Shown here piece after piece: positions 34,678-43,773 of a stretch of DNA of 64,000 nucleotides. The translations under genes were made by a program, and so were the position numbers. The notes under the pieces are model-generated. The model had not been told where the DNA came from. It saw only the letters and a program-made list of their open reading frames with translations, and searched no databases. The first letter of the stretch is position 1; each line of letters opens with the position of its first letter. The stretch comes from Nocardioides thalensis (lineage in GTDB: Bacteria > Actinomycetota > Actinomycetes > Propionibacteriales > Nocardioidaceae), in contig NZ_JACCFP010000001.1 of assembly GCF_013410655.1 (NCBI RefSeq), positions 2,503,501 to 2,567,500 of the forward strand, read 5' to 3'.

Positions 34678-35055
34678 TCAGGCGTCGGCCGGCTGCGGCG
34701 GCTCGTCGGAGATCTGGCGCAGGGTCGCGACCATCTCGCACTCCGGCCAGTACTTCGCGTGCAGCTCGGCGAACTCCTGCTGCCCGGCGATCGCGTCCTC
34801 CAAGCTGTCGTACTGCATGAGCGCCCAGCCGCCGACGACCTCCTTCGCCTCGGCGTACGGGCCGTCGACGCGCGTGGTCTCGCCCTTGCGGACGACGAAG
34901 TTGACGGTGTCCTCGGTGCCGAAGAGCCCGCCGCCGTCGAGGAAGTGGCCCTTCGCGGCCTGCTCCCCGATGTACTTGTCCATCGCGTCGAACAGCGCCT
35001 GCGGCGGCGTCGGGCCGCCCTCTTCCATCCTCACGAAACCCATGAAACGCGGCAT
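34678..35055 (-). CDS. DGPF/YCII-domain protein, ECF42 partner
   Basis: A 125-residue protein of the YCII-related (DGPF) family. It contains the motif VDGPYAEAKEVVGGW, which gives the family its name, and starts MPRFMGFVRMEEGG. Members are small ferredoxin-like-fold proteins typically encoded beside ECF42 sigma factors; their role is unclear. First gene of the pair, with a promoter upstream matching the ECF42 consensus. Confidence 0.87.
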   Translation of the reverse strand: MPRFMGFVRMEEGGPTPPQALFDAMDKYIGEQAAKGHFLDGGGLFGTEDTVNFVVRKGETTRVDGPYAEAKEVVGGWALMQYDSLEDAIAGQQEFAELHAKYWPECEMVATLRQISDEPPQPADA

Positions 35056-35112
35056 TGCTCTCGCTCCTCGTTGTCGGCGTCCACCGCTGGTCGGTGGCCG
35101 GTTCGCCCAGAC

Positions 35113-35139
35113 GTCGAACGGCATCCTCCTGCCTCGACA
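35113..35139 (-). promoter_or_regulatory. Candidate ECF42-type promoter (TGTCGA -35, CGAC -10)
   Basis: On the minus strand TGTCGA (35139-35134) is followed after 17 bases by CGAC (35116-35113), 57 bases before the DGPF start codon. From memory, published ECF42 target promoters have TGTCGA at -35 and a CGA/TC -10, so this fits autoregulation of the DGPF-sigma operon. Confidence 0.6.
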
Positions 35140-35183
35140 TCGCCGTGAAAAGAATTTTGGGGCGAACGGGAGCGAGTCGAGGG

Positions 35184-36959
35184 TCAGCCGCCGGCGGCGA
35201 TGGCCGTCGGCGCGTCCTCCGGCGACTCGGCGAGCTCCTCGAACTCGGTGACCGCGTCGATCTCGGTGCCCATCGACACGTTGGTGACCCGTTCGAGGAT
35301 CACCTCGACCACCACCGGCACGGCGTACTCCGCCATCATCGACTTGGCCTTCTCGAACGCCGCCAGGATGTCGTTCGGCTCGGTCACCCGGATCGCCTTG
35401 CAGCCCAGGCCCTCGGCGACCTTCACGTGGTCGACGCCGTAGCCGGCGACCTCGGGGCTGTTCACGTTGTCGAACGCCAGCTGAACGCAGTAGTCCATGT
35501 CGAAGCCACGCTGGGCCTGCCGGATGAGCCCGAGGTAGGAGTTGTTCACGACGACGTGGAGGTACGGGATGTTGAACTGCGCCCCGACCGCGAGCTCCTC
35601 GATGAGGAACTGGAAGTCGTAGTCGCCGGAGAGGGCGACGACGAGCGCCTCCGGGTCGGCGGTCGCGACGCCCAGCGCTGCCGGGAGGGTCCAGCCCAGC
35701 GGCCCGGCCTGTCCCGCGTTGATCCAGTGCCGCGGCTTGTAGACGTGCAGCATCTGGGCCGCCTGGATCTGCGAGAGGCCGATCGTGCTGACGTAGCGGG
35801 TGTCGGGGCCGAACGCCCGGTTCATCTCCTGGTAGACCCGTTGCGGCTTGATCGGGACGGCGTCGAAGTTCGTCTTCCGCTCCAGCGTGCGCTTGCGGGC
35901 GCGGCAGGACTCCGCCCACGCCGTGCGGTCCGGCAGCGTCCCGTCGGCGTCCTGCTCCCGGGCGACCTGGAGGAACGCCTCGAGCGCTGCTCCGGCATCG
36001 GAGACGACGGCGAGGTCGGGCGCGAAGACCTTGCCGATCTGGGTCGGCTCGATGTCGACGTGCACGAACTTGCGACCCCTGGTGTAGGTGTCGATGCCGC
36101 CGGTGTGGCGGTTGGCCCACCTGTTGCCGATCCCGACCACGAGGTCGGACTCGAGCAGGGAGGCGTTGCCGTACCGGTGGGAGGTCTGCAGCCCCACCAT
36201 GCCGGCGTTGAGCGGGTGGTCGTCGGGGATCGCACCCCAGCCCATCAGGGTCGGGACGACCGGCACACCGGTGAGCTCGGCGAGCTCGACCAGCAGGTCC
36301 GCGGCGTCGGCGTTGATCACCCCACCGCCCGCGACCAGGAGCGGCCGCTCGGCCGCGGCGAGCAGGGCGAGCACCTTCTCGGCCTGGACCCGGGAGGCCG
36401 CGGGGCGCTGCACCGGGAGCGGCTCGTAGGCGTCGATGTCGAACTCGATCTCGGCGAGCTGGACGTCGAGCGGCAGGTCGAGCAGCACCGGGCCCGGCCG
36501 GCCCTCGCGCATCAGCCAGAACGCCTTCTGGAACGCGCCGGGCACCTGTGCCGGCTCCAGGACCGTGGTCGCCCACTTCGTCACCGGCGCGGCGATGTCG
36601 GCGATGTTGATCGCCTGGAAGTCCTCCTTGTGCAGCTTCGCGACCGGGGCCTGGCCGGTGATGCAGAGGATCGGGATCGAGTCGGCGGTCGCCGAGTAGA
36701 GGCCGGTGATCATGTCGGTGCCCGCGGGGCCGGACGTGCCCACGCACACGCCGATGTTGCCGGCAGCGGCCCGGGTGTAGCCCTCCGCCATGTGGGAGGC
36801 ACCCTCCACGTGGCGCGCGAGCACGTGCTTGATGCCGCCGTGGTTCTTGACCGCGTTGTAGAACGGGTTGATCGCGGCTCCGGGCAGCCCGAACAGCTGG
36901 GTCGAGCCCTCCTTCTCCAGGATCAGGCAGGCCGCGTCGACGGCACGCATCCGTGCCAT
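35184..36959 (-). CDS. gcl: Glyoxylate carboligase (tartronate-semialdehyde synthase)
   Basis: A 591-residue ThDP- and FAD-binding enzyme (E. coli Gcl is 593) that joins two glyoxylate molecules into tartronate semialdehyde and CO2. The diagnostic feature is visible: the residue usually Glu in ThDP enzymes is Val51 in [13 protein letters not shown], as in E. coli Gcl. The C-terminal ThDP motif is [15 protein letters not shown] with NNSYLG. ATG at 36959, one base after the glxR stop. Last gene of the hyi-glxR-gcl operon, supplying C3 units from oxalate-derived glyoxylate. Confidence 0.95.
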   Translation of the reverse strand: MARMRAVDAACLILEKEGSTQLFGLPGAAINPFYNAVKNHGGIKHVLARHVEGASHMAEGYTRAAAGNIGVCVGTSGPAGTDMITGLYSATADSIPILCITGQAPVAKLHKEDFQAINIADIAAPVTKWATTVLEPAQVPGAFQKAFWLMREGRPGPVLLDLPLDVQLAEIEFDIDAYEPLPVQRPAASRVQAEKVLALLAAAERPLLVAGGGVINADAADLLVELAELTGVPVVPTLMGWGAIPDDHPLNAGMVGLQTSHRYGNASLLESDLVVGIGNRWANRHTGGIDTYTRGRKFVHVDIEPTQIGKVFAPDLAVVSDAGAALEAFLQVAREQDADGTLPDRTAWAESCRARKRTLERKTNFDAVPIKPQRVYQEMNRAFGPDTRYVSTIGLSQIQAAQMLHVYKPRHWINAGQAGPLGWTLPAALGVATADPEALVVALSGDYDFQFLIEELAVGAQFNIPYLHVVVNNSYLGLIRQAQRGFDMDYCVQLAFDNVNSPEVAGYGVDHVKVAEGLGCKAIRVTEPNDILAAFEKAKSMMAEYAVPVVVEVILERVTNVSMGTEIDAVTEFEELAESPEDAPTAIAAGG

Positions 36960-36960
36960 G

Positions 36961-37863
36961 TCACGCCTGCCCGTCCGTGCGACGACCGGACATCCGCTCC
37001 ACGCCCCGGAGCAGCGCCGAGTGGTCGAGGCCGCCGTCACCGGCGGCGCGCGTCGCCGCGACCAGCTGGGCGACGAGCGAGCCGAGCGGGATGACGACGC
37101 CCGCCTCACGGGCCGCCGCCGTCACGATGCCCATGTCCTTGTGGTGCAGGTCGATCCGGAAGCCGGGCTGGAAGCTCCGCCCGAGCATGTTCTCCTTCTT
37201 CTGCTCGAGCACCTTCGAGCCGGCGAGCCCGCCGCCGAGCACCTCGAGCGCCGCCTTGGTGTCGACGCCGTACGCCTCGAGGAACACCAGCGCCTCGGAG
37301 ACGGCCTGGATGTTGGCGGCGACGATGAGCTGGTTGGCGGCCTTCACCGTCTGCCCCGCTCCGTTCGGGCCGACGTGCACGACGGTGCCGCCCACGATGT
37401 CGAAGATCTGCTTGGCGGCCTGGAAGTCGTCGGCGGATCCGCCCACCATGATCGACAGCGCGGCGTTCCTGGCTCCCGCCTCGCCTCCGGAGACCGGGGC
37501 GTCGAGGTAGCGGAAGCCGCGCTCCCGCGCCTCCTCGGCCAGCTCGGCGGTCACGTCGGGCCGGATGCTGGAGAAGTCGATGATGAGCGCGCCCGGCTTG
37601 GCGTGGGCGAACACCCCCTCGGCGCCCCGCATCAGCGCGACGACGTCCGGGGAGTCCGGCACCATCGCGCAGACGACGTCGGCGCCGGCCACCGCCTCGG
37701 CGACGGAGGTCGCTGCCCGCCCACCCGCTGCAGCGAGCGGCTCCGCCTTCGCGGCATCGAAGTCGTAGCCGGCGACCGGGTGGCCGGCCGTCGCGAGGTG
37801 GACCGACATCGGGCTGCCCATGATGCCGAGCCCGATGAAGCCGATGCTGGTGGCGCTGCTCAT
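36961..37863 (-). CDS. glxR: 2-hydroxy-3-oxopropionate (tartronate semialdehyde) reductase
   Basis: A 300-residue beta-hydroxyacid dehydrogenase. [13 protein letters not shown] is the NAD(P) motif, [14 protein letters not shown] the substrate loop, and the catalytic Lys lies in [10 protein letters not shown]. It reduces tartronate semialdehyde to D-glycerate. ATG 37863 with GAAGGAG upstream. It sits between hyi and gcl in one operon, which makes this member of the family safe to name. No glycerate kinase is found in the window, so that step must be encoded elsewhere. Confidence 0.93.
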   Translation of the reverse strand: MSSATSIGFIGLGIMGSPMSVHLATAGHPVAGYDFDAAKAEPLAAAGGRAATSVAEAVAGADVVCAMVPDSPDVVALMRGAEGVFAHAKPGALIIDFSSIRPDVTAELAEEARERGFRYLDAPVSGGEAGARNAALSIMVGGSADDFQAAKQIFDIVGGTVVHVGPNGAGQTVKAANQLIVAANIQAVSEALVFLEAYGVDTKAALEVLGGGLAGSKVLEQKKENMLGRSFQPGFRIDLHHKDMGIVTAAAREAGVVIPLGSLVAQLVAATRAAGDGGLDHSALLRGVERMSGRRTDGQA

Positions 37864-37885
37864 GTTGATGCTCCTTCGTGGGTGG

Positions 37886-38722
37886 TCAGTGGGTGACGTC
37901 GAGGGCCGCCGTACGGCGCTCCCGCGGCAGCCAGTCGAGGCTGGCGGCGGTCGTGGTCGACGGCTTGTACTCCAGCCCGACCCAGCCGGCGTATCCCCCG
38001 GACTCCAGCGCGGCCAGCTGGCGCTCGAGCGGCAGCTCACCGGTGCCGGGCTCGTTGCGGCCGGGAGCGTCGGCGATCTGCACGTGGCCGACCCGCCCGA
38101 CGTGTGCGGCGATCGCGGCGTCGACGTCGTCGCCGTTGACGGCCAGGTGGTAGAGGTCGGCCAGCAGAGCGATGTTGGTGGCGCCGCTGTCGGCCCGCAC
38201 CTTGTCGATGACCGCGACGGCGTCGTCGGCCATCAGCAACGGATAGCGGGGCGACCCGCTGATCGGCTCGATGAGGACGGTTCCACCGATGCTGGCCACC
38301 GCCTCGGCGGCGAACGCCAGGTTGGTCAGCGCGAGCTCGTCCTGCTGGACCGGAAGCGCGTCGTCGACGCGGTTGCCGTAGAGCGCGTTGAACGCGGTGC
38401 ACGCGAGCTGCTCGCCGATCTCGACGAGCACGTGGACGCTCTCCCGGAACTCGATGCTGCGGTCCGGCCAGGACACGAGGCCACGGTCCCCGCCGGGCAT
38501 GTCCCCCGCAGCGAAGTTCAGGCCGACGAGCGCGACGCCGGCGTCGCGCACCGCGGACACGAACGCGTCCACCGCGGGACCGTCGGGCACCGCTTTGTCG
38601 AACGGCCACCAGAACTCGACGGCGGAGAACCCCGCCGCTGCGGCGGCCGCCGGCCGCTCCAGCAGGGGCAGCTCGGTGAAGAGGATCGAGCAGTTGACGT
38701 CGTAGCGAAGTGAGTGACTCAT
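37886..38722 (-). CDS. hyi: Hydroxypyruvate isomerase family protein
   Basis: A 278-residue TIM-barrel xylose-isomerase-like protein. It starts with LRYDVNCSILFTELPLLER, typical of Hyi, and has metal-site segments LIEPISG, LLADLYHLAVNGDD and GHVQIADAPGRNEPGTGE with the conserved Glu, Asp and His residues. It interconverts hydroxypyruvate and tartronate semialdehyde. First gene of the hyi-glxR-gcl operon; ATG 38722 lies 49 bases from a pair of GntR-type motifs and is divergent from the PanE-like gene. Confidence 0.9.
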   Translation of the reverse strand: MSHSLRYDVNCSILFTELPLLERPAAAAAAGFSAVEFWWPFDKAVPDGPAVDAFVSAVRDAGVALVGLNFAAGDMPGGDRGLVSWPDRSIEFRESVHVLVEIGEQLACTAFNALYGNRVDDALPVQQDELALTNLAFAAEAVASIGGTVLIEPISGSPRYPLLMADDAVAVIDKVRADSGATNIALLADLYHLAVNGDDVDAAIAAHVGRVGHVQIADAPGRNEPGTGELPLERQLAALESGGYAGWVGLEYKPSTTTAASLDWLPRERRTAALDVTH

Positions 38723-38770
38723 GCCAGCTTCGGTCTCCCGGATTCGGCCCCTTGCGGAGTGGATCAGTTC

Positions 38771-38797
38771 GTATACAGTATGGATTCGACGGTATAC
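38771..38797. promoter_or_regulatory. Two GntR-type motifs between hyi and the PanE-like gene
   Basis: GTATACAGTATGG is at 38771-38783 (plus) and GTATACCGTCGAA at 38797-38785 (minus), 14 bases apart. They lie in the divergent control region for the hyi-glxR-gcl operon and the PanE-like gene and match the 13-base motif repeated six more times in this locus. Confidence 0.65.
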
Positions 38798-38821
38798 GAC
38801 GTCAATACCGAGGGAGTGCCC

Positions 38822-39793
38822 GTGAGGATCGCCGTAGTCGGAGCAGGAGCAATCGGCGCCTATTGGGGCGCTGCCATGGATCGCGGCGGCGCCGAGGTCC
38901 ACCTCATCGCGCGGAACGCCCACCTCGAGGCGATGCGGGCACACGGGGTCCGGGTGCTCAGCCCGCGCGGCGACTTCGTGGCCCACCCCCACGCGACCGA
39001 CGACCCGGCCGAGGTCGGCCCCGTCGACTACGTCTTCCTCGGGCTCAAGGCGCACTGCTACCCGACCTGCAGCGACCTGGTGTCGCCACTGCTCGGCCCC
39101 GACACCGCGGTGATCGCGGCCCAGAACGGGATCCCGTGGTGGTACTTCCACGAGCTGAAAGGGCCCTACCAGGGCCGGCGGATCGAGGCAGTGGACCCCG
39201 ATGGCGCCACGAGCGCGGTGCTCCCGCCCGAGCGGGCGATCGGCTGCGTGGTCTACCCCGCGACCGTGATCGAGGCGCCGGGCGTCATCCGCCACCTCGA
39301 GGGCACCCGGTTCTCGATCGGCGAGCCGTCGGGCGAGATCTCCACGCGCTGCACCGACCTGAGCGACGCGATGATCGCGGGCGGGCTCAAGAGCCCGGTC
39401 GAGCCCGACATCCGCAACGACATCTGGATCAAGCTGATGGGGAACGTGGCGTTCAACCCGATCAGCGCGCTCACCCGGGCGACCATGGTCGAGATCTGCC
39501 AGCACCCGCAGACCCGGCAGGTGGTGGTGCAGCTGATGGAGGAGACGCTCGACATCGCGGCCAGGCTCGGCAGCTCTCCCGACATCTCGGTCGAGAAGCG
39601 GCTGCGGGGCGCCGAGGGCGTCGGCCACCACAAGACGTCGATGCTCCAGGACCTCGAGGCCGGCAAGCAGCTGGAGCTCGACGCCATCGTGACTGCCGTC
39701 GTCGAGCTCGCCGACATCACCGGTGCGGCGGCGCCGACGTTGCGCACCATCCATGCGGCGGTCGACCTGCTGGCGAGCACGGCAATCCCGTGA
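38822..39793 (+). CDS. PanE-family 2-hydroxyacid/ketoacid reductase, candidate oxalyl-CoA reductase
   Basis: A 323-residue ketopantoate-reductase-family NADP enzyme. The N-terminal motif is VRIAVVGAGAIGAYWGAAM, and the catalytic region contains IWIKLMGNVAFNPISALT with the family Lys and Asn. GTG 38822 was preferred because AGGGAG stands five bases upstream. True pantothenate synthesis is unlikely here, between glyoxylate and oxalate genes. In Methylobacterium extorquens the PanE2 member of this family was shown to reduce oxalyl-CoA to glyoxylate, and the same role here would connect Frc to Gcl. Confidence 0.82.
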   Translation: MRIAVVGAGAIGAYWGAAMDRGGAEVHLIARNAHLEAMRAHGVRVLSPRGDFVAHPHATDDPAEVGPVDYVFLGLKAHCYPTCSDLVSPLLGPDTAVIAAQNGIPWWYFHELKGPYQGRRIEAVDPDGATSAVLPPERAIGCVVYPATVIEAPGVIRHLEGTRFSIGEPSGEISTRCTDLSDAMIAGGLKSPVEPDIRNDIWIKLMGNVAFNPISALTRATMVEICQHPQTRQVVVQLMEETLDIAARLGSSPDISVEKRLRGAEGVGHHKTSMLQDLEAGKQLELDAIVTAVVELADITGAAAPTLRTIHAAVDLLASTAIP

Positions 39794-39840
39794 CTCTCAC
39801 CGACAGGGCGAGTACGGTGGGATCTGAACTACTGCATGGT

Positions 39841-39856
39841 TCATACTCCATACAAT
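39841..39856. promoter_or_regulatory. GntR-type motif overlapping a TACAAT -10 box before oxc
   Basis: TCATACTCCATAC (39841-39853; the minus strand reads GTATGGAGTATGA) is the most diverged copy of the locus motif. It overlaps a good -10 element, TACAAT (39851-39856), about 36 bases before the oxc start, so a bound repressor would block oxc and the fds genes. Confidence 0.5.
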
Positions 39857-39891
39857 CTAGTGATGCTCAGCGCTCTCCCAAGGAGGAAACC

Positions 39892-41631
39892 TTGACCACG
39901 ATCGACGATTCCAAGCCCCTCGTCGAGGCCGAGGGCGGTGCCGAGTCGCCCTCCCTCACCGACGGGATCCACGTCGTCATCGACGCGCTGAAGCTCAACG
40001 ACGTCAAGACCATCTACGGAGTCGTCGGCATCCCGATCACCGACGTGGCGCGCCTCGCGCAGGCGTCGGGCATCCGCTACATCGGGTTCCGCCACGAGAG
40101 CGACGCCGGGCACGCGGCAGCGGCCGCCGGCTTCCTGACCAAGCAGCCCGGCATCTGCCTCACCGTCTCCGCCCCCGGGTTCCTCAACGGGCTGGTCGCG
40201 CTCGCCAACGCGACGACGAACTGCTTCCCCATGGTGCAGATCTCCGGCTCGAGCGAGCGCCACCTCGTCGATCTCCAGCGCGGCGACTACGAGGAGATGG
40301 ACCAGCTGGCCGCCGCCCGCCCGTTCTGCAAGGCCGCCTACCGGGTGTCCCGGGCCGAGGACATCGGTCGCGGCCTGGCGCGCGCGCTCCGCACCGCTGC
40401 TTCCGGTCGCCCCGGCGGGGTCTACCTCGACATCCCCGCGGCCGTGCTCGGCGAGGTGATCGACGCCCAGCAGGCGCAGGACTCGCTCTGGAAGCCGGTC
40501 GACCCGGCGCCACGGCAGGTACCCGAGCCCGCCGCGATCGACCGCGCGGTCGACCTGCTCGCCAGCGCCGAGCGGCCGCTCGTCGTGCTCGGCAAGGGCG
40601 CCGCCTATGCCCAGGCCGACGAGACCATCCGCAACTTCATCGAGTCGACCGGCGTGCCTTATGTCCCGATGTCGATGGCGAAGGGACTGCTCCCGGACGA
40701 CCACCCGCAGTCGGCCGCGACCGCGCGGTCCTTGGCCCTCAAGCGCGCCGACGTGGTGATGCTCGTCGGCGCCCGGCTGAACTGGCTGCTCGGGCACGGC
40801 GACGCGCCGCAGTGGAGCCCCGACGCGAAGTTCATCCAGGTCGACATCGAGGCGAGCGAGATGGACAGCAACCAGCCGATCGCGGCGCCCCTGGTGGGCG
40901 ACGTCGGGTCGGTGATGGACGCGCTCGTCGAGCGGAGCAAGCCGGGCCAGATCGCCGTGCCCGACGAGTGGCGCGCGGAGCTCACCGCGAAGTCCGACCA
41001 GAACGTCGCCAAGATGGCGACCCGGCTCGAGGCCGCACGGGCCGCGCACCCGATGAAGTTCCTCGGCGCGCTCCAGGCGATCCGCGACGTGCTCGACGAG
41101 AACCCCGAGTCCTACATCGTCAACGAGGGCGCCAACGCGCTCGACCTGGCGCGCAACACCATCGGGATGAAGGTCCCGCGGCACCGCTTGGACAGCGGGA
41201 CCTGGGGCGTCATGGGCATCGGCATGGGCTACGCCATCGCGGCCGCGGTGGAGACCGGCAAGCCGGTCATCGCGATCGAGGGCGACAGCGCCTTCGGCTT
41301 CAGCGGCATCGAGCTCGAGACCATCTGCCGCTACGACCTGCCCGTCGTGACCGTGGTCCTCAACAACAGCGGCGTCTACCGCGGCGACTCCCTGTCCCCT
41401 ACGGGCGACCCGGCGCCGACGGCGCTCAAGGCGCGCCACGACCTGATGATCCAGGCCTTCGGGGGCACCGGCCACCAGGCGACGACGCCGGAGGAGGTCG
41501 CGTCGTACCTCCGCGACGCCCTGGCTTCCGGTCGCCCGACCCTCATCGACTGCGTGATCGACCCCTCGGACGGCACCGAGAGTGGCAACATCGCTCACCT
41601 CAACCCCAAGGGGATCGCTGGCGCGCGCTGA
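39892..41631 (+). CDS. oxc: Oxalyl-CoA decarboxylase
   Basis: A 579-residue ThDP enzyme converting oxalyl-CoA to formyl-CoA and CO2. It contains FRHESDAGHAAAAAGF with the catalytic-type Glu69, ISGSSERHLVDLQ and the ThDP motif GDSAFGFSGIELETICR followed by NNSGVYRGD, all hallmarks of Oxc. The TTG start at 39892 is supported by AAGGAGG five bases upstream; no ATG or GTG near fits. Length matches Oxalobacter Oxc (568). Upstream motif and -10 suggest GntR control; the fds genes follow after 55 bases. Confidence 0.95.
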   Translation: MTTIDDSKPLVEAEGGAESPSLTDGIHVVIDALKLNDVKTIYGVVGIPITDVARLAQASGIRYIGFRHESDAGHAAAAAGFLTKQPGICLTVSAPGFLNGLVALANATTNCFPMVQISGSSERHLVDLQRGDYEEMDQLAAARPFCKAAYRVSRAEDIGRGLARALRTAASGRPGGVYLDIPAAVLGEVIDAQQAQDSLWKPVDPAPRQVPEPAAIDRAVDLLASAERPLVVLGKGAAYAQADETIRNFIESTGVPYVPMSMAKGLLPDDHPQSAATARSLALKRADVVMLVGARLNWLLGHGDAPQWSPDAKFIQVDIEASEMDSNQPIAAPLVGDVGSVMDALVERSKPGQIAVPDEWRAELTAKSDQNVAKMATRLEAARAAHPMKFLGALQAIRDVLDENPESYIVNEGANALDLARNTIGMKVPRHRLDSGTWGVMGIGMGYAIAAAVETGKPVIAIEGDSAFGFSGIELETICRYDLPVVTVVLNNSGVYRGDSLSPTGDPAPTALKARHDLMIQAFGGTGHQATTPEEVASYLRDALASGRPTLIDCVIDPSDGTESGNIAHLNPKGIAGAR

Positions 41632-41686
41632 GCACACCCCTCCTGACCGGGACAGTGAGACGATGTGACGAGGAGATGCTGAGCCG

Positions 41687-42178
41687 ATGAGTCTGACAGT
41701 GAACGGGTCGGTGGGCGCGGAGACCGAGGCGGTCGTCCGCGAGGTCGCTGCCGCGCACCGGGCCGAACGCGGCCCCCTGCTGGAGATCCTCCACGGCGTG
41801 CAGGAGCGCCTCGGCTGCGTGCCGCCCGAGGCCGTCCAGGTGCTGGCCGACGAGCTCAACCTGTCCTACGCCGACGTCCACGGGGTGGTGAGCTTCTACC
41901 ACGACTTCCGGTCGGAGCCGGCCGGGCGCACGACGGTCCGCGTCTGCGAGGCCGAGGCCTGCCAGTCGGTGGGCGCGCGCGACCTCGTCGCGCGCCTGAA
42001 GGAGCAGTACGGCGCAGCCCATGGCGACACCACGGCGGACCGGTCGCTCACCGTGGAGCGGGTGTTCTGCTTCGGCAACTGCGCGCTCGGCCCGACGGTC
42101 GAGATCAACGGCCGCCTGCACGGCCGCGTCGACCCCGATCGGCTCGGCTCCCTCGTCGACAAGGAGCTCGGCCGATGA
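41687..42178 (+). CDS. fdsG: NAD-dependent formate dehydrogenase gamma subunit (NuoE-like, [2Fe-2S])
   Basis: A 163-residue thioredoxin-like [2Fe-2S] protein homologous to NuoE. Four ligands are visible: C87, C92, C128 and C132. It passes electrons between the formate-oxidising subunit and the NAD-reducing flavin subunit. First of five formate dehydrogenase genes placed directly after oxc, where it oxidises the formate released from formyl-CoA. The stop overlaps the next start (ATGA). Confidence 0.92.
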   Translation: MSLTVNGSVGAETEAVVREVAAAHRAERGPLLEILHGVQERLGCVPPEAVQVLADELNLSYADVHGVVSFYHDFRSEPAGRTTVRVCEAEACQSVGARDLVARLKEQYGAAHGDTTADRSLTVERVFCFGNCALGPTVEINGRLHGRVDPDRLGSLVDKELGR

Positions 42179-43773
42179 GCACCTCCTCCCCCGTCACCGT
42201 CTACGTCCCCCGCGACTCCGCGGCCCGCTCGGTGGGTGCCGACGACGTCGCCGACTCCCTGCAGCGCGCGGCCGACGGCCAGGGCCGTGAGATCCGCGTC
42301 GTGCGCAACGGGTCCCGCGGCCTGCTGTGGCTCGAGCCGTTGGTCGAGGTCGAGACCGCCGAGGGGCGGGTCGGCTACGGCCCCGTCGCGCCGGAGGATG
42401 TCGACGACCTGGTCGCCGCGGGCCTGCTCGACGGCGCCGAGCACCCGGCGCGGGTCGGCGTCGTCGACCAGCTGCCGTGGCTGGCCCGGCAGAACCGAGT
42501 GACCTTCCGTCGGGTGGGTGTGACCGACCCCCTGTCGACCGACGACTACCTCCGCAACGGCGGTCTGACCGGGCTGCGGCGCGCGCTGGAGATGTCGCCC
42601 GCCGAGGTCGTCGCCGCCGTGACCGAGTCCGGGCTCCGGGGGCGAGGCGGCGCCGGCTTCCCGGCAGGCATCAAGTGGAAGACGGTCCTCGACTGCGACG
42701 ACGAGCTGAAGTTCGTCTGCTGCAACGCCGACGAGGGCGACAGCGGGACGTACGCCGACCGGATGCTGATCGAGGGCGATCCCTTCGTCCTCATCGAGGG
42801 GATGACGATCGCGGCGCACGCCGTCGGCGCCACGGAGGGCTACGTCTACCTCCGCTCGGAGTACCCGGACGCCGTGGCCACCCTGCGCGCCGCGATCGAG
42901 ATCGCCCGCGAACTGCGCTGGCTGGGTGACGACGTGCTCGGCTCCGGCCTTTCCTTCGACCTGAAGGTGCGGGTCGGCGCGGGCGCCTACATCTGCGGCG
43001 AGGAGACCTCGATGCTCGACAGCCTCGAGGGCAAGCGCGGCATGGTGCGCTCGAAGCCGCCGATCCCCGCGATCGAGGGTCTCTTCGGCAAGCCCACGGT
43101 GGTCAACAACGTGCTGACCCTGGGCACCGTGCCGGCGATCCTCGCCGACGGGCCCGAGGCCTACCAGCGGCTCGGCGTCGAGCGGTCGAGGGGCACCCAG
43201 GTCTTCCAGCTCGGCGGCAACCTCCGCCAAGGTGGCATCGTCGAGACCGCCTTCGGCGTCACGCTGGGCGAGCTCGTCGAGCAGTACGGCGGCGGGACCC
43301 GGTCCGGCCGCCCGGTCCGGGCCGTTCAGGTCGGAGGCCCGCTGGGCGCCTACCTGCCCCCGTCGCAGTTCGACCTCCCGATGGACTACGAGGCGTTCGC
43401 CGCCGCGAACGCGATGGTCGGTCACGGCGGGATCGTCGTCTTCGACGACACCGTCGACATGGCCGCGCAGGCCCGGTTCGCGATGGAGTTCTGTGCCGCG
43501 GAGTCGTGCGGCAAGTGCACGCCGTGCCGGGTCGGCTCGGTGCGCGGCGTCGAGGTGATCGACCGCATCACCGCAGGCGACCACCGCGACGAGAACCTCG
43601 CCGTGCTCGAGGACCTCTGCGACGTGATGACCGAGGGGTCCCTGTGCGCGATGGGCGGGCTCACGCCGATGCCCGTGCGCAGCGCGATCACCCACTTCTC
43701 CGAGGACTTCTTCCCCCCACCCCCAGGACAAGCAACCGTGCCCACCGACGCGATGACGGAGGCCAGCTCATGA
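42175..43773 (+). CDS. fdsB: NAD-dependent formate dehydrogenase beta subunit (NuoF-like, FMN, [4Fe-4S])
   Basis: A 532-residue diaphorase subunit. The first 110 residues are a thioredoxin-like domain; then FMN/NAD motifs RGRGGAGFPAGIKW and NADEGDSGTYADRM, GAGAYICGEETSML, and the C-terminal cluster motif ESCGKCTPCRVGS. It transfers electrons from FMN to NAD, making NADH from formate. ATGA overlaps on both sides place it firmly in the fds operon. Confidence 0.93.
   Translation: MSTSSPVTVYVPRDSAARSVGADDVADSLQRAADGQGREIRVVRNGSRGLLWLEPLVEVETAEGRVGYGPVAPEDVDDLVAAGLLDGAEHPARVGVVDQLPWLARQNRVTFRRVGVTDPLSTDDYLRNGGLTGLRRALEMSPAEVVAAVTESGLRGRGGAGFPAGIKWKTVLDCDDELKFVCCNADEGDSGTYADRMLIEGDPFVLIEGMTIAAHAVGATEGYVYLRSEYPDAVATLRAAIEIARELRWLGDDVLGSGLSFDLKVRVGAGAYICGEETSMLDSLEGKRGMVRSKPPIPAIEGLFGKPTVVNNVLTLGTVPAILADGPEAYQRLGVERSRGTQVFQLGGNLRQGGIVETAFGVTLGELVEQYGGGTRSGRPVRAVQVGGPLGAYLPPSQFDLPMDYEAFAAANAMVGHGGIVVFDDTVDMAAQARFAMEFCAAESCGKCTPCRVGSVRGVEVIDRITAGDHRDENLAVLEDLCDVMTEGSLCAMGGLTPMPVRSAITHFSEDFFPPPPGQATVPTDAMTEASS

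Noticed and set aside
38822..39793. Pantothenate biosynthesis role for the PanE-like gene
   Set aside because: No pantothenate genes nearby; position and motif copies fit oxalate metabolism better.
41632..41686. A separate promoter for the fds genes
   Set aside because: The 55-base gap after oxc has no motif copy or convincing -10; cotranscription with oxc is simpler.
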